A stretch of 64,000 bases of DNA from Anaerolineales bacterium UBA6055 (GTDB lineage: Bacteria; Chloroflexota; Anaerolineae; Aggregatilineales; Phototrophicaceae). The stretch covers positions 266,851-330,850 of the forward strand of contig DIYL01000062.1 in assembly GCA_002428985.1 (NCBI GenBank). The letters are read 5' to 3'. Shown here piece by piece: positions 35,672 to 44,574 of the stretch (positions are counted from its first letter, which is position 1; the number at the start of each line of letters is the position of its first letter). A program made the position numbers and the translations under genes. The notes under the pieces were generated by a model. The model did no database searches, was not told the origin of the DNA, and was given only the letters and a program-made list of their open reading frames with translations.

Positions 35672-36985
35672 TTAAGTACAGCTCACATCCATCTGAAACG
35701 ATTGGCTGATATAAGCATATGAAGTAATTATCAGGTCAATTGTATCATCAGCTTTCGCAGATATAGAGAGGGTAACTTCTTCTAAATTGCTCTCGTCATA
35801 TTGCGGAGAAATAACGATACCATTTTGTTGCACCCAAAAATCAAGCGTATCAAAGAGGCTATCTTCGCTAGAAACTGTGACTGTGATCAGTTGATCATCG
35901 GTTGTAATCAGTTGATATGATCTGCTAAGTCGTTTGTCGGATAGTAAAATGAGTTCAGTTGAGCCACATTCAAGTATAGTTGCTTGTTGTCGAATAATTT
36001 CGATTGTGAAGTCGCCCGATACAAAGTCGTTAACAGGGGATACAATCACGACGAATTCACCATCTGTATCAATTGATACGTCATTGATCTCGGGATCATA
36101 AATATACCCACCGTCATCATCACTGGCGATAGGTAATCCATCATTATTAATGAGATTTACTGATGTATCGAGCAAACCATCATCGCTACGTACACGTATA
36201 CTCACAATATCACCAACTTGACCATCAAAAACAAAATACAGTGGCTCACCGTCAATTGTCGCATCGAATGGGGTGTTGTATTCAATCACTTGTGAGACGA
36301 TCTGGTACAGTGACAACGTAAAATCGCCAACACCCTCAGTAGAAAATGACCGCGCTGTGATATAGTAAGTACCTGTTTTGGGGATTGTATACGATGCAAT
36401 TAATGAGTTGAGCGAACCACCACTATCGTCGTCAGTTGTGAGTTCGGTATCGCGATTTGATAATTCTAGGAAACTATCAAAGTCTTCTGATTGCATAGCA
36501 ATACTGATAATGTCGCCTTTTGTGCCCTCGAACTCATATACGACCTCATTTGCATCGACATCTAATGCACCTTCAATAGTATCACCATAGACCATACTCA
36601 ATGTTATGCCAATATCATATGTTAATGTGAAATCGCCAGTCTCTGCACCGTTCGAACTTGTCACGACGATAATATAGTCTCCCGATTGATTCATTTCAAA
36701 ATCATCAATCAGCGAATTGAGGCTCCCATTAGAATCGTCGTTACTGGTAATAATGTTGCCTGAATCATTTTCTAGACGTAACAATGTATCAAACTGACGT
36801 GAGGATGCGGTAATCGTAATACGTTCTCCTCCATCTAAAGAAAAACGGTACCGCATTTCAAGTGTATCATCAGTAAGTTCATCTTCAACGATCTGACCGG
36901 GTTCGATAATCTCCTCAAACTGTGCTCCGACTGTGCCAAAAACGGCTATAAAGAGTAATAAACAGATCCATCTTAAGTTGCGCAT
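35672..36985 (-). CDS. Secreted protein with tandem PPC (pre-peptidase C-terminal-like) domains
   Basis: The 437-residue exported protein has a signal peptide (MRNLRWICLLLFIAVFGTVGAQ). At least three beta-sandwich repeats follow, each with a FDTLLRLEN/FDSFLELSN-type centre, a D-rich turn (SNDDSNGSLNSLI, TTDDDSGGSLNSLI, ASDDDGG) and a G(D/Y)(F/Y)TxxxSx end. This is the bacterial PPC pattern usually attached to secreted peptidases; here no peptidase domain is present. It therefore probably acts as a surface adhesion or polymer-binding module, perhaps for the co-transcribed haloperoxidase-like protein. GAGGG precedes the start. Confidence 0.8.
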   Translation of the reverse strand: MRNLRWICLLLFIAVFGTVGAQFEEIIEPGQIVEDELTDDTLEMRYRFSLDGGERITITASSRQFDTLLRLENDSGNIITSNDDSNGSLNSLIDDFEMNQSGDYIIVVTSSNGAETGDFTLTYDIGITLSMVYGDTIEGALDVDANEVVYEFEGTKGDIISIAMQSEDFDSFLELSNRDTELTTDDDSGGSLNSLIASYTIPKTGTYYITARSFSTEGVGDFTLSLYQIVSQVIEYNTPFDATIDGEPLYFVFDGQVGDIVSIRVRSDDGLLDTSVNLINNDGLPIASDDDGGYIYDPEINDVSIDTDGEFVVIVSPVNDFVSGDFTIEIIRQQATILECGSTELILLSDKRLSRSYQLITTDDQLITVTVSSEDSLFDTLDFWVQQNGIVISPQYDESNLEEVTLSISAKADDTIDLIITSYAYISQSFQMDVSCT

Positions 36986-37018
36986 TATCTATCCCTCACG
37001 AATAAGTGTTTTACAAGA

Positions 37019-37027
37019 ATTATAGCA
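37019..37027 (-). promoter_or_regulatory. Extended -10 promoter of the PPC-protein operon
   Basis: Reading on the minus strand, TGCTATAAT is a perfect extended -10 element, about 34 nt upstream of the PPC gene start. No good -35 box is seen, which extended -10 promoters do not need. Confidence 0.5.
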
Positions 37028-37109
37028 GGGTCGTGATAATGGGCATATCAAAAACGGTTGGTAGTCAGGTATAAAATAGATTATTGATAAAAAGTCACAG
37101 GCGAATCAT

Positions 37110-37880
37110 ATGACAATCGACTTTGGTAATACTGCGCACGACTATAAAACCTACCGTCAAGGATTTCCGACGCAATTTTTTGAGAAGTTGCAATCACTTC
37201 AGCTTATTGGGCAGGATATACGGGTTCTCGACGTAGGGACAGGGACAGGGACAATAGCACGGGGTTCAGCTATAGTAGGCAGTCGTGTGACAGCCGTTGA
37301 TATTGCCGAGCCGCTACTTGAACAAGCCAAAATTCTGGATAAAGCACAGAATATTGACATAACCTATCATATTGCACCCGCCGAAAATACAGGATTGGAA
37401 TCTGAGTCCTTTGATACTGTTTTGGCGGGTCAGTGTTGGCATTGGTTTAGTCGCCCCGATGCAACTGCTGAGGTATATCGTTTACTTGTACCAGCGGGGG
37501 TAATTGTTATCGCACATCTAGATTGGATTCCGCTTGAGGGGAATATTGTATATGCGACTGAACAACTCATCCTTAAACACAATCCAAAGTGGGCGATGCA
37601 TAGTGGTACAGGATTATATCCACAGTGGTTGACTGATTTGGGAGTAGGCGGTTTTGTTGATATTGAAACCTTCTCGTTCGATCTTGATTTAATTTACACG
37701 CATGAAGCGTGGCGTGGTCGTATTCGAGCGAGCGCAGGGATTTCGGCAAGCTTATCCGACGAAGCAGTCCAACTATTTGATGATGATCTAAAACAACTTC
37801 TGCAAACACATTTCCCTAGTGATCCGCTCCATGTGCATCATCGTGTATGGGCGGTTACAGCAAAAAAGCCTAATGAATAA
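37110..37880 (+). CDS. Class I SAM-dependent methyltransferase
   Basis: The 256-residue protein starts MTIDFGNTAHDYKTYRQGFP, the typical N-terminus of the ubiE/TehB-like group, followed by motif I LDVGTGTGTIARG, an acidic residue at AVDIAE (motif II) and AGQCWHWF (post II/III). It methylates a small molecule with S-adenosylmethionine. It is divergent from the PPC operon and transcribed alone. The substrate is not deducible. Confidence 0.87.
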   Translation: MTIDFGNTAHDYKTYRQGFPTQFFEKLQSLQLIGQDIRVLDVGTGTGTIARGSAIVGSRVTAVDIAEPLLEQAKILDKAQNIDITYHIAPAENTGLESESFDTVLAGQCWHWFSRPDATAEVYRLLVPAGVIVIAHLDWIPLEGNIVYATEQLILKHNPKWAMHSGTGLYPQWLTDLGVGGFVDIETFSFDLDLIYTHEAWRGRIRASAGISASLSDEAVQLFDDDLKQLLQTHFPSDPLHVHHRVWAVTAKKPNE

Positions 37881-38008
37881 TCTGTTAAAACCTATGGCTT
37901 TGTATACCGATTGCGTTACAATTTAGGGTAATGTGTAAATCGTCCATAAAGGCATCTCTCCACATCATACTTACACACTTTCTGTCTTTATGGTTATAAA
38001 AGATTGTG

Positions 38009-38920
38009 ATGAACTCGATGTATAATTCTGTAGATGAGCTACAAAAAGCATTAGTAGAACAAGACTATATTGCCGAACGTGGTTTGGCAGTGTCTATTTT
38101 CTTGTCACTTAAAACAGGTAAACCTCTCTTTTTAGAAGGTGATGCGGGTGTTGGCAAAACCGAAATTGCTAAAGTTCTGTCATCAATCCTAGAGACAGAC
38201 CTCATTCGTATGCAATGTTACGAAGGTCTAGACATCAATACGGCTGTATACGAATGGAATTACGCTGGACAAATCCTGCATATGCGCCTGATGGAAAATG
38301 ATGGGCTGGGGCGATCGGAGATGGAACATGAACTCTTCTCAGATCGATTCTTGCTCAAACGTCCATTATTGCAAGCCATTGAAGCAACCGACGATGGCAT
38401 CCCGCCAGTATTGTTGATTGATGAGCTTGATCGCTCTGATGAAGAATTTGAAGCATTTTTGCTCGAACTGCTATCTGATTTCCAAATCTCAATTCCTGAA
38501 TTGGGAACTGTCAAAGCACAAGTACCACCAATTGTCATTCTGACATCCAATCGCACTCGTGAAATCCACGATGCTCTTAAACGTCGCTGTCTATATTATT
38601 GGATTGACTATCCGCACTTCCGTAAAGAATTACAAATCGTTGAACGCAAAGCACCCGATGTCGAACCGATGTTAGCGAAACAGATCACAGCTTTTATTCA
38701 AGATATGCGCTCCATGGAATTGTTCAAACGCCCCGGTGTTGCCGAAACATTGGACTGGACAGCGGCGTTAATCGCATTGGATATGAATGAATTATCATTG
38801 GAAACCGTACAAGATACATTAGGTGTCATCCTCAAGTATCAGGATGATGTCGAAATGATGGATGCGGAGACCATCCAAAACATGATTGAACGTGCAAAAG
38901 TAGAAGCACAACGTGCATAA
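38009..38920 (+). CDS. MoxR-family AAA+ ATPase (CoxD-like)
   Basis: The 303-residue ATPase has Walker A GDAGVGKTE (Lys at about 50), Walker B VLLIDELDRS and sensor 1 TSNRTR, in a MoxR-type AAA+ core ending in a helical lid. A vWA (CoxE-like) gene follows 2 nt later, with XdhC and Moco genes after it. This is the arrangement seen in CO dehydrogenase and xanthine dehydrogenase maturation loci, where the MoxR/vWA pair remodels the apo-enzyme during cofactor insertion. A GTG one codon upstream or an ATG three codons down are alternative starts; no strong ribosome site decides between them. Confidence 0.87.
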   Translation: MNSMYNSVDELQKALVEQDYIAERGLAVSIFLSLKTGKPLFLEGDAGVGKTEIAKVLSSILETDLIRMQCYEGLDINTAVYEWNYAGQILHMRLMENDGLGRSEMEHELFSDRFLLKRPLLQAIEATDDGIPPVLLIDELDRSDEEFEAFLLELLSDFQISIPELGTVKAQVPPIVILTSNRTREIHDALKRRCLYYWIDYPHFRKELQIVERKAPDVEPMLAKQITAFIQDMRSMELFKRPGVAETLDWTAALIALDMNELSLETVQDTLGVILKYQDDVEMMDAETIQNMIERAKVEAQRA

Positions 38921-38922
38921 CT

Positions 38923-40179
38923 ATGGCTGATAAAATTCACCCGATTAAGGGTATCTTCCTCGGTGATGACGATGACCGATTTGAATATAAGGGCGGTAAG
39001 CTTCAACATAATCTAATCCTGTTTGGGCGCGTGTGCAAAGCTTTAGGTATGAATGTCACACCGAATCGGATGATGGATGTTGCACGTGCATTGGAGCATA
39101 TTCGCCTTGGTAACAAGCTCGACTTTTATTACACGTTGCGCACACATCTTGTCAGTCACCCTAAAGAATTTAAATATTTCGACGAAGCATTTTCAATTTT
39201 CTGGCGACGACCTGCAGAAGGCTTTACGACCCTTAATTTGCAGTCGCTCGGTGAAGAACGCCGACAGAAGAAAACCCAATTTCTACCACCGCTGGAATCG
39301 AGTCCTGATGATGGTGAAGGGGATGGCTCGCAAGACATAGACGCCAGCATGATAGCGATTGTGCCGACATATAGTCAGCAAGAACGCCTGAAAAATAAAG
39401 ACTTTGCGGAAATGACTGCCGAAGAATTAGAGATGGCAAAACGTGTTATCGAAAAAATGCCAGATACTCTCGGTAATCGTAAGACACGTCGCTTTGAAAC
39501 GGGTAAAGGGCGTACAATTAATATGCGCCACTTGATGAAAGATATGATTCGTAAACAAGGTGACATAACGCATATCCCGACGCATCGCCGTAAAGAAAAA
39601 CCGCGCCCAATTGTCCTAATCTGCGATATTAGTGGCAGTATGGAACGCTATACACGCATTCTATTGCACTTTATGCACACCTTAGCAGGTACAGATTTTC
39701 AAGTCGAGACATTCTTGTACAGCACTGATATCACCCGTATCACCCGTCAAATCCGACAAAAAAATGTTGATGATGCCCTTGCTGATATTGGACAGACAGT
39801 AAAACAGTGGGGCGGTGGCACGATGACTGGCGAATCGCTTCATGACTTCAATTGGAAGTGGTCGCGGCGCGTACTGGGACGGGGCGCAGTTGTCATTATA
39901 ATTACGGATGGTTGGGACCGAGGCAATATTCCGATGTTACATACAGAGATGGCTCGTCTACGGCGGTCTTGCCAGCGGTTGATTTGGCTCAATCCGCTCT
40001 TGGATGCACCCGAATATGAACCGCTAACACGCGGAGCACAAGCGTTGTTACCGTATGTGGACGACTTTTTGCCAATCACGAACTTGTCAAATTTGGATGC
40101 GATTGTCAATGCACTCAAAGACTTGAAAGCTCGCCCAACTGCAGCCGAATATCGCAAGAAATACCTAGTCGATAGATAA
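38923..40179 (+). CDS. vWA-domain CoxE-like protein
   Basis: The 418-residue protein has an N-terminal helical region and a C-terminal von Willebrand A domain with the MIDAS motif DISGS in ICDISGSMERY, the downstream Thr in WGGGTMTG and the Asp of IIITDGWDRG. The family is CoxE-like, the partner of the MoxR ATPase encoded just upstream (2-nt gap). Together they are thought to assemble or activate molybdenum hydroxylases. The CoxE label comes from the neighbouring XdhC and Moco genes; sequence alone gives a vWA protein. Confidence 0.87.
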   Translation: MADKIHPIKGIFLGDDDDRFEYKGGKLQHNLILFGRVCKALGMNVTPNRMMDVARALEHIRLGNKLDFYYTLRTHLVSHPKEFKYFDEAFSIFWRRPAEGFTTLNLQSLGEERRQKKTQFLPPLESSPDDGEGDGSQDIDASMIAIVPTYSQQERLKNKDFAEMTAEELEMAKRVIEKMPDTLGNRKTRRFETGKGRTINMRHLMKDMIRKQGDITHIPTHRRKEKPRPIVLICDISGSMERYTRILLHFMHTLAGTDFQVETFLYSTDITRITRQIRQKNVDDALADIGQTVKQWGGGTMTGESLHDFNWKWSRRVLGRGAVVIIITDGWDRGNIPMLHTEMARLRRSCQRLIWLNPLLDAPEYEPLTRGAQALLPYVDDFLPITNLSNLDAIVNALKDLKARPTAAEYRKKYLVDR

Positions 40180-40218
40180 CTGTCTACACCTCTCAAATAG
40201 TATTTAAGGAAAGAAATT

Positions 40219-41250
40219 ATGCTTGATATTGTAGAGATGATGAGTCAATGGATTGACGATGAGCGTCAAGTCGCATTGGCGACCGTCGTAAAAACGTGGG
40301 GATCGGCACCACGTCGTGAAGGCTCGAAAATGGGCATCACCAAAGATATGGCAATGATTGGCTCTGTAAGTGGTGGTTGTGTCGAAGGCGCAGTTGTCGA
40401 AGAAGGTGTTGCTGGACTAAAAGACGGTAAACCTCGCTTGCTCAAATTTGGTGTCGCTGATGATACGGCATGGGATGTCGGCTTAACCTGTGGCGGAAGT
40501 ATCGAAGTCTTTGTCGAGCCACTAAATCAAACATGGTGGGATACAATCTCCGCAATGGCACAAAAAGACGAGTATGCCGTCACGGTGACATATATCGAAG
40601 GTGATAACATCGGCGAAAAAGTATTATTCGATAGCAAAAATGAGATACTTTATAAAACCGATGGTGTGACTGATGCATTACTTAGTGAGATGACATCTAT
40701 TGCAGAATCAACCACGAAGACAGGCATCATTACACATAACGACACTCGCATCATGGTTGATGTTCAAGCATCGCGCCCGCATTTGATTATTATTGGTGGG
40801 GTGCACGTCGCAATTCCACTACAAAATATGGCGCGCCAAGTTGGTTTTCGTGTGTCAATCGTAGATCCACGTTCTGCCTTTGCTTCCGAAGAGCGTTTTC
40901 CTGACGTCGCCAATATTATGCACACGTATCCCGACAAAGCCTTGCCGGAGTTGGGATTAGATCGTAATACGTATCTTGCAGTGCTCACACATGACCCCAA
41001 AATTGACGATAAAGCCCTCACGACTGCGCTACCCGCAAACTTACCTTATGTCGGTGTCTTGAGTAGTAGTCGTACGCACAAAAAACGCGTCGCACGGCTC
41101 CAAGAAGCGGGCATTACTGACGAGCAAATCGCACAGATTCGCACGCCGATCGGTATTGAAATTGGATCGGGTAATCCAGAAGAAATTGCACTGTGTATTC
41201 TTGCAGAAATCGTTGCTGTCCGTAATGGGGTGCGTGATGAAGTTCGGTAA
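40219..41250 (+). CDS. XdhC/CoxI-family molybdenum cofactor maturation protein
   Basis: The 343-residue protein has an N-terminal XdhC_CoxI domain (WGSAPRREGSKMGIT, VSGGCVEGAVVEE, LTCGGSIEVFVEPL with its conserved Cys) and a C-terminal Rossmann domain (LIIIGGVHVAIPLQN, then GVLSSSRTHKKR). It binds the molybdenum cofactor, helps sulfurate it and inserts it into xanthine dehydrogenase-like enzymes. An AAGGAAAG ribosome site precedes the ATG. The gene is followed by molybdopterin-binding and MocA-like genes, but the target hydroxylase is not in this window. Confidence 0.92.
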   Translation: MLDIVEMMSQWIDDERQVALATVVKTWGSAPRREGSKMGITKDMAMIGSVSGGCVEGAVVEEGVAGLKDGKPRLLKFGVADDTAWDVGLTCGGSIEVFVEPLNQTWWDTISAMAQKDEYAVTVTYIEGDNIGEKVLFDSKNEILYKTDGVTDALLSEMTSIAESTTKTGIITHNDTRIMVDVQASRPHLIIIGGVHVAIPLQNMARQVGFRVSIVDPRSAFASEERFPDVANIMHTYPDKALPELGLDRNTYLAVLTHDPKIDDKALTTALPANLPYVGVLSSSRTHKKRVARLQEAGITDEQIAQIRTPIGIEIGSGNPEEIALCILAEIVAVRNGVRDEVR

Positions 41251-42253
41251 TGTGCCGATAGACGAAGCTGTCGGTGCGATACTCGCGCATAAACTCTATG
41301 ATAACAACGCTAAGATGGTCTTCAACAAGGGGCATATTCTTGATGCGAATGATATTGATACATTACGTCAACATGGGCTCGAAACTGTTACTGTAACACA
41401 GCTTGGCGTATCTGACTTACATGAGGATCCTGCTGCTGAGCGAATCGGAAATGCAGTATCAGGTAAGAATGTCGCCATCCGTGCGCCCGGGGTTGGACGT
41501 GCAAATTTAACAGCGGGTAAACGAGGTGTGTTACATGTTAACGTGCCTGCACTTGAACTCGTTAATAATATTTACGATGGCATCACAATTGCAACGCTAC
41601 GCGAATATACCTTAGTTGACGAAGGCGATATGATCGCTTTAGTAAAAGTTGTTCCATTTGGCGTACCGACTGCACGGGTTGTTGATATCGAGCAAATTGC
41701 CAACGCGACTTCAGCAATTTTGCGTGTTGAACCGTTGGAAGAAAAAACAGTTGCCTTGATTATCTCTGGCACAGAATCAACTCGTGAACGCCTGATGCGA
41801 AGTTTTATTGATCCAGTACGTAGCCGGATAGAAGGGTGGGGCAGTCAATTACTTGAGCCTGTTTTTGTACTACACAACGAAGCAGATATTGCAACAGCGA
41901 TCCAAAATCATGCTCATGCCGACATGATCATTGTTGCTAGTATGTCGGCAATCATTGATCGTGATGATGTTGTCCCAACAGCACTGACACAAGCAGGAGG
42001 CAGTATCACGTTGCATGGCGTTCCGGTAGACCCTGGCACGTTGCTGATGATGGGATATTTGGATGATGTTCCAGTCATTGGTGCACCGGGTTGTATCAAA
42101 TCTCCTAAGACAAACGTTATCGACTGGATTTTACCACGCCTACTCACTGGCGAACGTATTACGCGCGCCAATTTGGTCTCGATGGGACATGGCGGGTTAC
42201 TCAAAGATATTCCAGATCGACCGATGCCACGTAGTGTCACGGATAGTAAATGA
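41237..42253 (+). CDS. Molybdopterin-binding protein (MoaB/Mog-like domain)
   Basis: The 338-residue protein starts at the ATG at 41237, nested near the 3' end of the XdhC gene; an in-frame upstream extension to 41156 lies wholly inside XdhC and is unlikely. The N-terminal segment (PIDEAVGAILAHKLYDN) resembles the start of MoeA-like proteins. The C-terminal half has the MoCF-like fold (VALIISGTEST, ADMIIVASMSAIIDRDDVVPTAL, VIGAPGCIKSPKTNVIDWILPRLLTGERI). It presumably handles molybdopterin for the MocA-like transferase, whose gene overlaps by 4 nt. Confidence 0.87.
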   Translation: MKFGNVPIDEAVGAILAHKLYDNNAKMVFNKGHILDANDIDTLRQHGLETVTVTQLGVSDLHEDPAAERIGNAVSGKNVAIRAPGVGRANLTAGKRGVLHVNVPALELVNNIYDGITIATLREYTLVDEGDMIALVKVVPFGVPTARVVDIEQIANATSAILRVEPLEEKTVALIISGTESTRERLMRSFIDPVRSRIEGWGSQLLEPVFVLHNEADIATAIQNHAHADMIIVASMSAIIDRDDVVPTALTQAGGSITLHGVPVDPGTLLMMGYLDDVPVIGAPGCIKSPKTNVIDWILPRLLTGERITRANLVSMGHGGLLKDIPDRPMPRSVTDSK

Positions 42254-42849
42254 TGTCACGATTTGGAGCAATCATTTTGGCGGCTGGTATGTCGTCGCGA
42301 ATGGGTGATTTCAAGATTTTACTCCCATGGAAAGATAAGCGCCCAATTTTATTACATGTGATAGAGAAGTATGTCGCCCTAGAGATTGACCCCATTTTTG
42401 TAATTACCGGACGTGATGCCGATCAGGTAAAAAAAGTTGTTTCAGATTTACCAGTGACCTGTGTATATAACCCCATTTTTGAGACTGGGGAAATTCTATC
42501 TTCGGTCAAAACAGGGTTGCGTGTGATGCCAGATGATGTGTCGGCTGTGTTCATTAATCCCGCCGACATGCCGCGTATTCCAAAATCGATTATTCAAGAT
42601 ATGCAAAAAAGCTATATGCGTCAGAAAATCATTGCACCACGTTATGATGGACAACGAGGACACCCCATTTTATTGGATCGGGTGTATTGGGAGGCGATGC
42701 TCAACTTACCCGACGATAGCGCGCCCCGTGATGTTATCAAAGCCAACAAACAACATATCATATTCATTGAAACTGATGATGATGGTATCCTAATTGATAT
42801 TGATACTCCCGAAACCTACCAACGTGAATTAACACGCAAAACCCCTTAA
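42250..42849 (+). CDS. MocA-like molybdopterin cytidylyltransferase (NTP_transf_3)
   Basis: The 199-residue nucleotidyltransferase has the signature LAAGMSSRMGDFKILLPW (the Lys binds the nucleotide phosphates), FINPADMPRIP (metal Asp) and RGHPILLDR. It transfers CMP, or another nucleotide, to molybdopterin to make MCD, the form used by xanthine dehydrogenase-family enzymes of bacteria. It overlaps the molybdopterin-binding gene by 4 nt and closes the Mo-hydroxylase maturation set. Confidence 0.87.
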   Translation: MMSRFGAIILAAGMSSRMGDFKILLPWKDKRPILLHVIEKYVALEIDPIFVITGRDADQVKKVVSDLPVTCVYNPIFETGEILSSVKTGLRVMPDDVSAVFINPADMPRIPKSIIQDMQKSYMRQKIIAPRYDGQRGHPILLDRVYWEAMLNLPDDSAPRDVIKANKQHIIFIETDDDGILIDIDTPETYQRELTRKTP

Positions 42850-42896
42850 CTAAGTTATAATTTCTCAATATGAATGCACATTGGGGAGAATAAATC

Positions 42897-43400
42897 ATGC
42901 AGTCAAATATCAAAGATGCCTATATCGAGGCACAAAGCCGGATGATGTACGCCGCGTATATGTTCTATTCTGTACTGTGTGTGGGCTTGATGGGCTTGGA
43001 GATATTTTTAAGGTTGAGTCCTAGTTTAACAGGTAATCAAGTCCTTGCAATCATGACGATTGTTGCGAGTATTGTCTACACTCTACTTGCCATGCTGATT
43101 GTGGAAGTCGTGTATCAAGGCGAATTACAACAGATCCCACTGATTGCATCATTGGGGCGTTTAACACCACAACTCAGCCTGACACAACGCTATGCATTTT
43201 TGGCAGTCTCGGTTAAACGACAAATTGTATCAACCATAAGTATCTTTGCGTTTTGGATTGCGTCTGGTGGCACACCGCGTGGTGCCTCGCTAACACTAAG
43301 CATGGCGATGATCACAGTATTGACTGCCTATGGCATGTCGTATCTAAAAGAAAATGCAAACACGCTGCAAGCTTTGGAAGATGATGACGCGCCAGAATAA
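42897..43400 (+). CDS. Four-span integral membrane protein, unknown
   Basis: The 167-residue protein has four hydrophobic segments near residues 15-36, 47-68, 103-122 and 130-148, with a positively charged loop (SVKRQ). The start is supported by GGGGAGAATAAATC before the ATG. I do not recognise a family. Its stop lies 9 nt from the stop of a convergent membrane-protein gene, so transcripts may overlap. Confidence 0.65.
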   Translation: MQSNIKDAYIEAQSRMMYAAYMFYSVLCVGLMGLEIFLRLSPSLTGNQVLAIMTIVASIVYTLLAMLIVEVVYQGELQQIPLIASLGRLTPQLSLTQRYAFLAVSVKRQIVSTISIFAFWIASGGTPRGASLTLSMAMITVLTAYGMSYLKENANTLQALEDDDAPE

Positions 43401-43409
43401 TGATTAGCG

Positions 43410-44348
43410 TTAAGTTGTGCCAAAGATTGACGGGAACGATGTGTCAGGTGTAATCACCTCAGTATTATCAGTTGATGAATTCAGGCGATGTTTTAGACCT
43501 TGCCACAATAAGATCACAAAAAATTCGCGTATGATAAAGATACTTGAGAATGTGATAATCGTTGTCACAATATCAATCAACTGTGTTTGTGGAATTGTCG
43601 TTTTGAGTACAATAAATAACGCCAAAGCAATCAAAAATGGGGTCAATTGTGAGAGGAAATAAGTCAGTAACCCGATAATATTTGCGTCTCTTCGTGACGA
43701 ATTGAGGCTACTAGCAAATAATCCAATCATCAAACTTAATGAAATAGATTGTTGTATATTCGTGTAATACAATCCCACCAATAGCGCTAAGCTTATGATC
43801 AGATGAATTTCTGAAAATCCGATAGATCCATCGCCGAGTACAAGCAATCCTAATAATATAACAGCGATAACACTCACAGCAATGCGCCCAAGCCGATAGG
43901 TAATTAATGTGATCGCTTTCATCCACTGAAACCATCCATCACGGTGTAGTATACCTGTCGCAAATGACCAGTTTGCATATAACGCGCCATCTGGTGACGT
44001 ACACAGTAATTCATATGTAAATTGACGTTTTTCTTTGTGGATGCGTTCGGTGATTTTATGGACGAGATAGCCCCCCGCCAAAATCGCCCCTAATGGCAAT
44101 AGTAACGGGCTAACTACCAAAAATGTTACCGCAAGGATTGGTACTTGGAATAAGTAAATAAGCATTTCGGGTATACGGATAAGACCAATAACCACCAATA
44201 CAATTGCTATTACCCATAGCAGGCGGACAAATAGGCTGCTCTGAAGCTCTAACTTTGGTTGAGGTTTACGGCGGTCGCGCACAAAAGTAAAAATTGGGTT
44301 ACGACTCGCAGGTTCAGCTAACGTGTCCCATAAACGCCATGATAGCAT
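43410..44348 (-). CDS. Polytopic membrane protein, unknown
   Basis: The 312-residue protein from the ATG at 44348, which has a GTGGAG ribosome site 10 nt upstream; the frame stays open for 32 more codons but that extension has no support. It has about seven hydrophobic spans, beginning with LLWVIAIVLVVIGLIRIPEMLIYLF, and a soluble stretch around YELLCTSPDGALYANW, which contains a conserved-looking Cys. No family is recognised. The gene stands alone and faces the four-span protein gene. Confidence 0.65.
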   Translation of the reverse strand: MLSWRLWDTLAEPASRNPIFTFVRDRRKPQPKLELQSSLFVRLLWVIAIVLVVIGLIRIPEMLIYLFQVPILAVTFLVVSPLLLPLGAILAGGYLVHKITERIHKEKRQFTYELLCTSPDGALYANWSFATGILHRDGWFQWMKAITLITYRLGRIAVSVIAVILLGLLVLGDGSIGFSEIHLIISLALLVGLYYTNIQQSISLSLMIGLFASSLNSSRRDANIIGLLTYFLSQLTPFLIALALFIVLKTTIPQTQLIDIVTTIITFSSIFIIREFFVILLWQGLKHRLNSSTDNTEVITPDTSFPSIFGTT

Positions 44349-44574
44349 CTTGCATTTTCTCCACTTAATAATATATTGACGACAATCATACCGTGATTTC
44401 TCGAGAAACTCAAAATCAACTTTGTGTAATTTATAAGTATGCACCCAAAATTGCTATTCTAAGCACATCCCCCTAAATTTTGGGGGTTATTGCAATAATT
44501 GATAGACGAAAACGAACAAACGTGCTATTTTGAATTCATCACACAGAGCGGACAAAATTATAGAAGGCATGATT

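Noticed and set aside
41156..41236. N-terminal extension of the molybdopterin-binding protein
   Set aside because: The extension overlaps the 3' end of XdhC in another frame and has no family similarity; the ATG at 41237 fits better.
44349..44444. 32-codon extension of the membrane protein at 43410
   Set aside because: It has a charged, Cys/Lys/Tyr-rich composition with no ribosome site; GTGGAG precedes the inner ATG.
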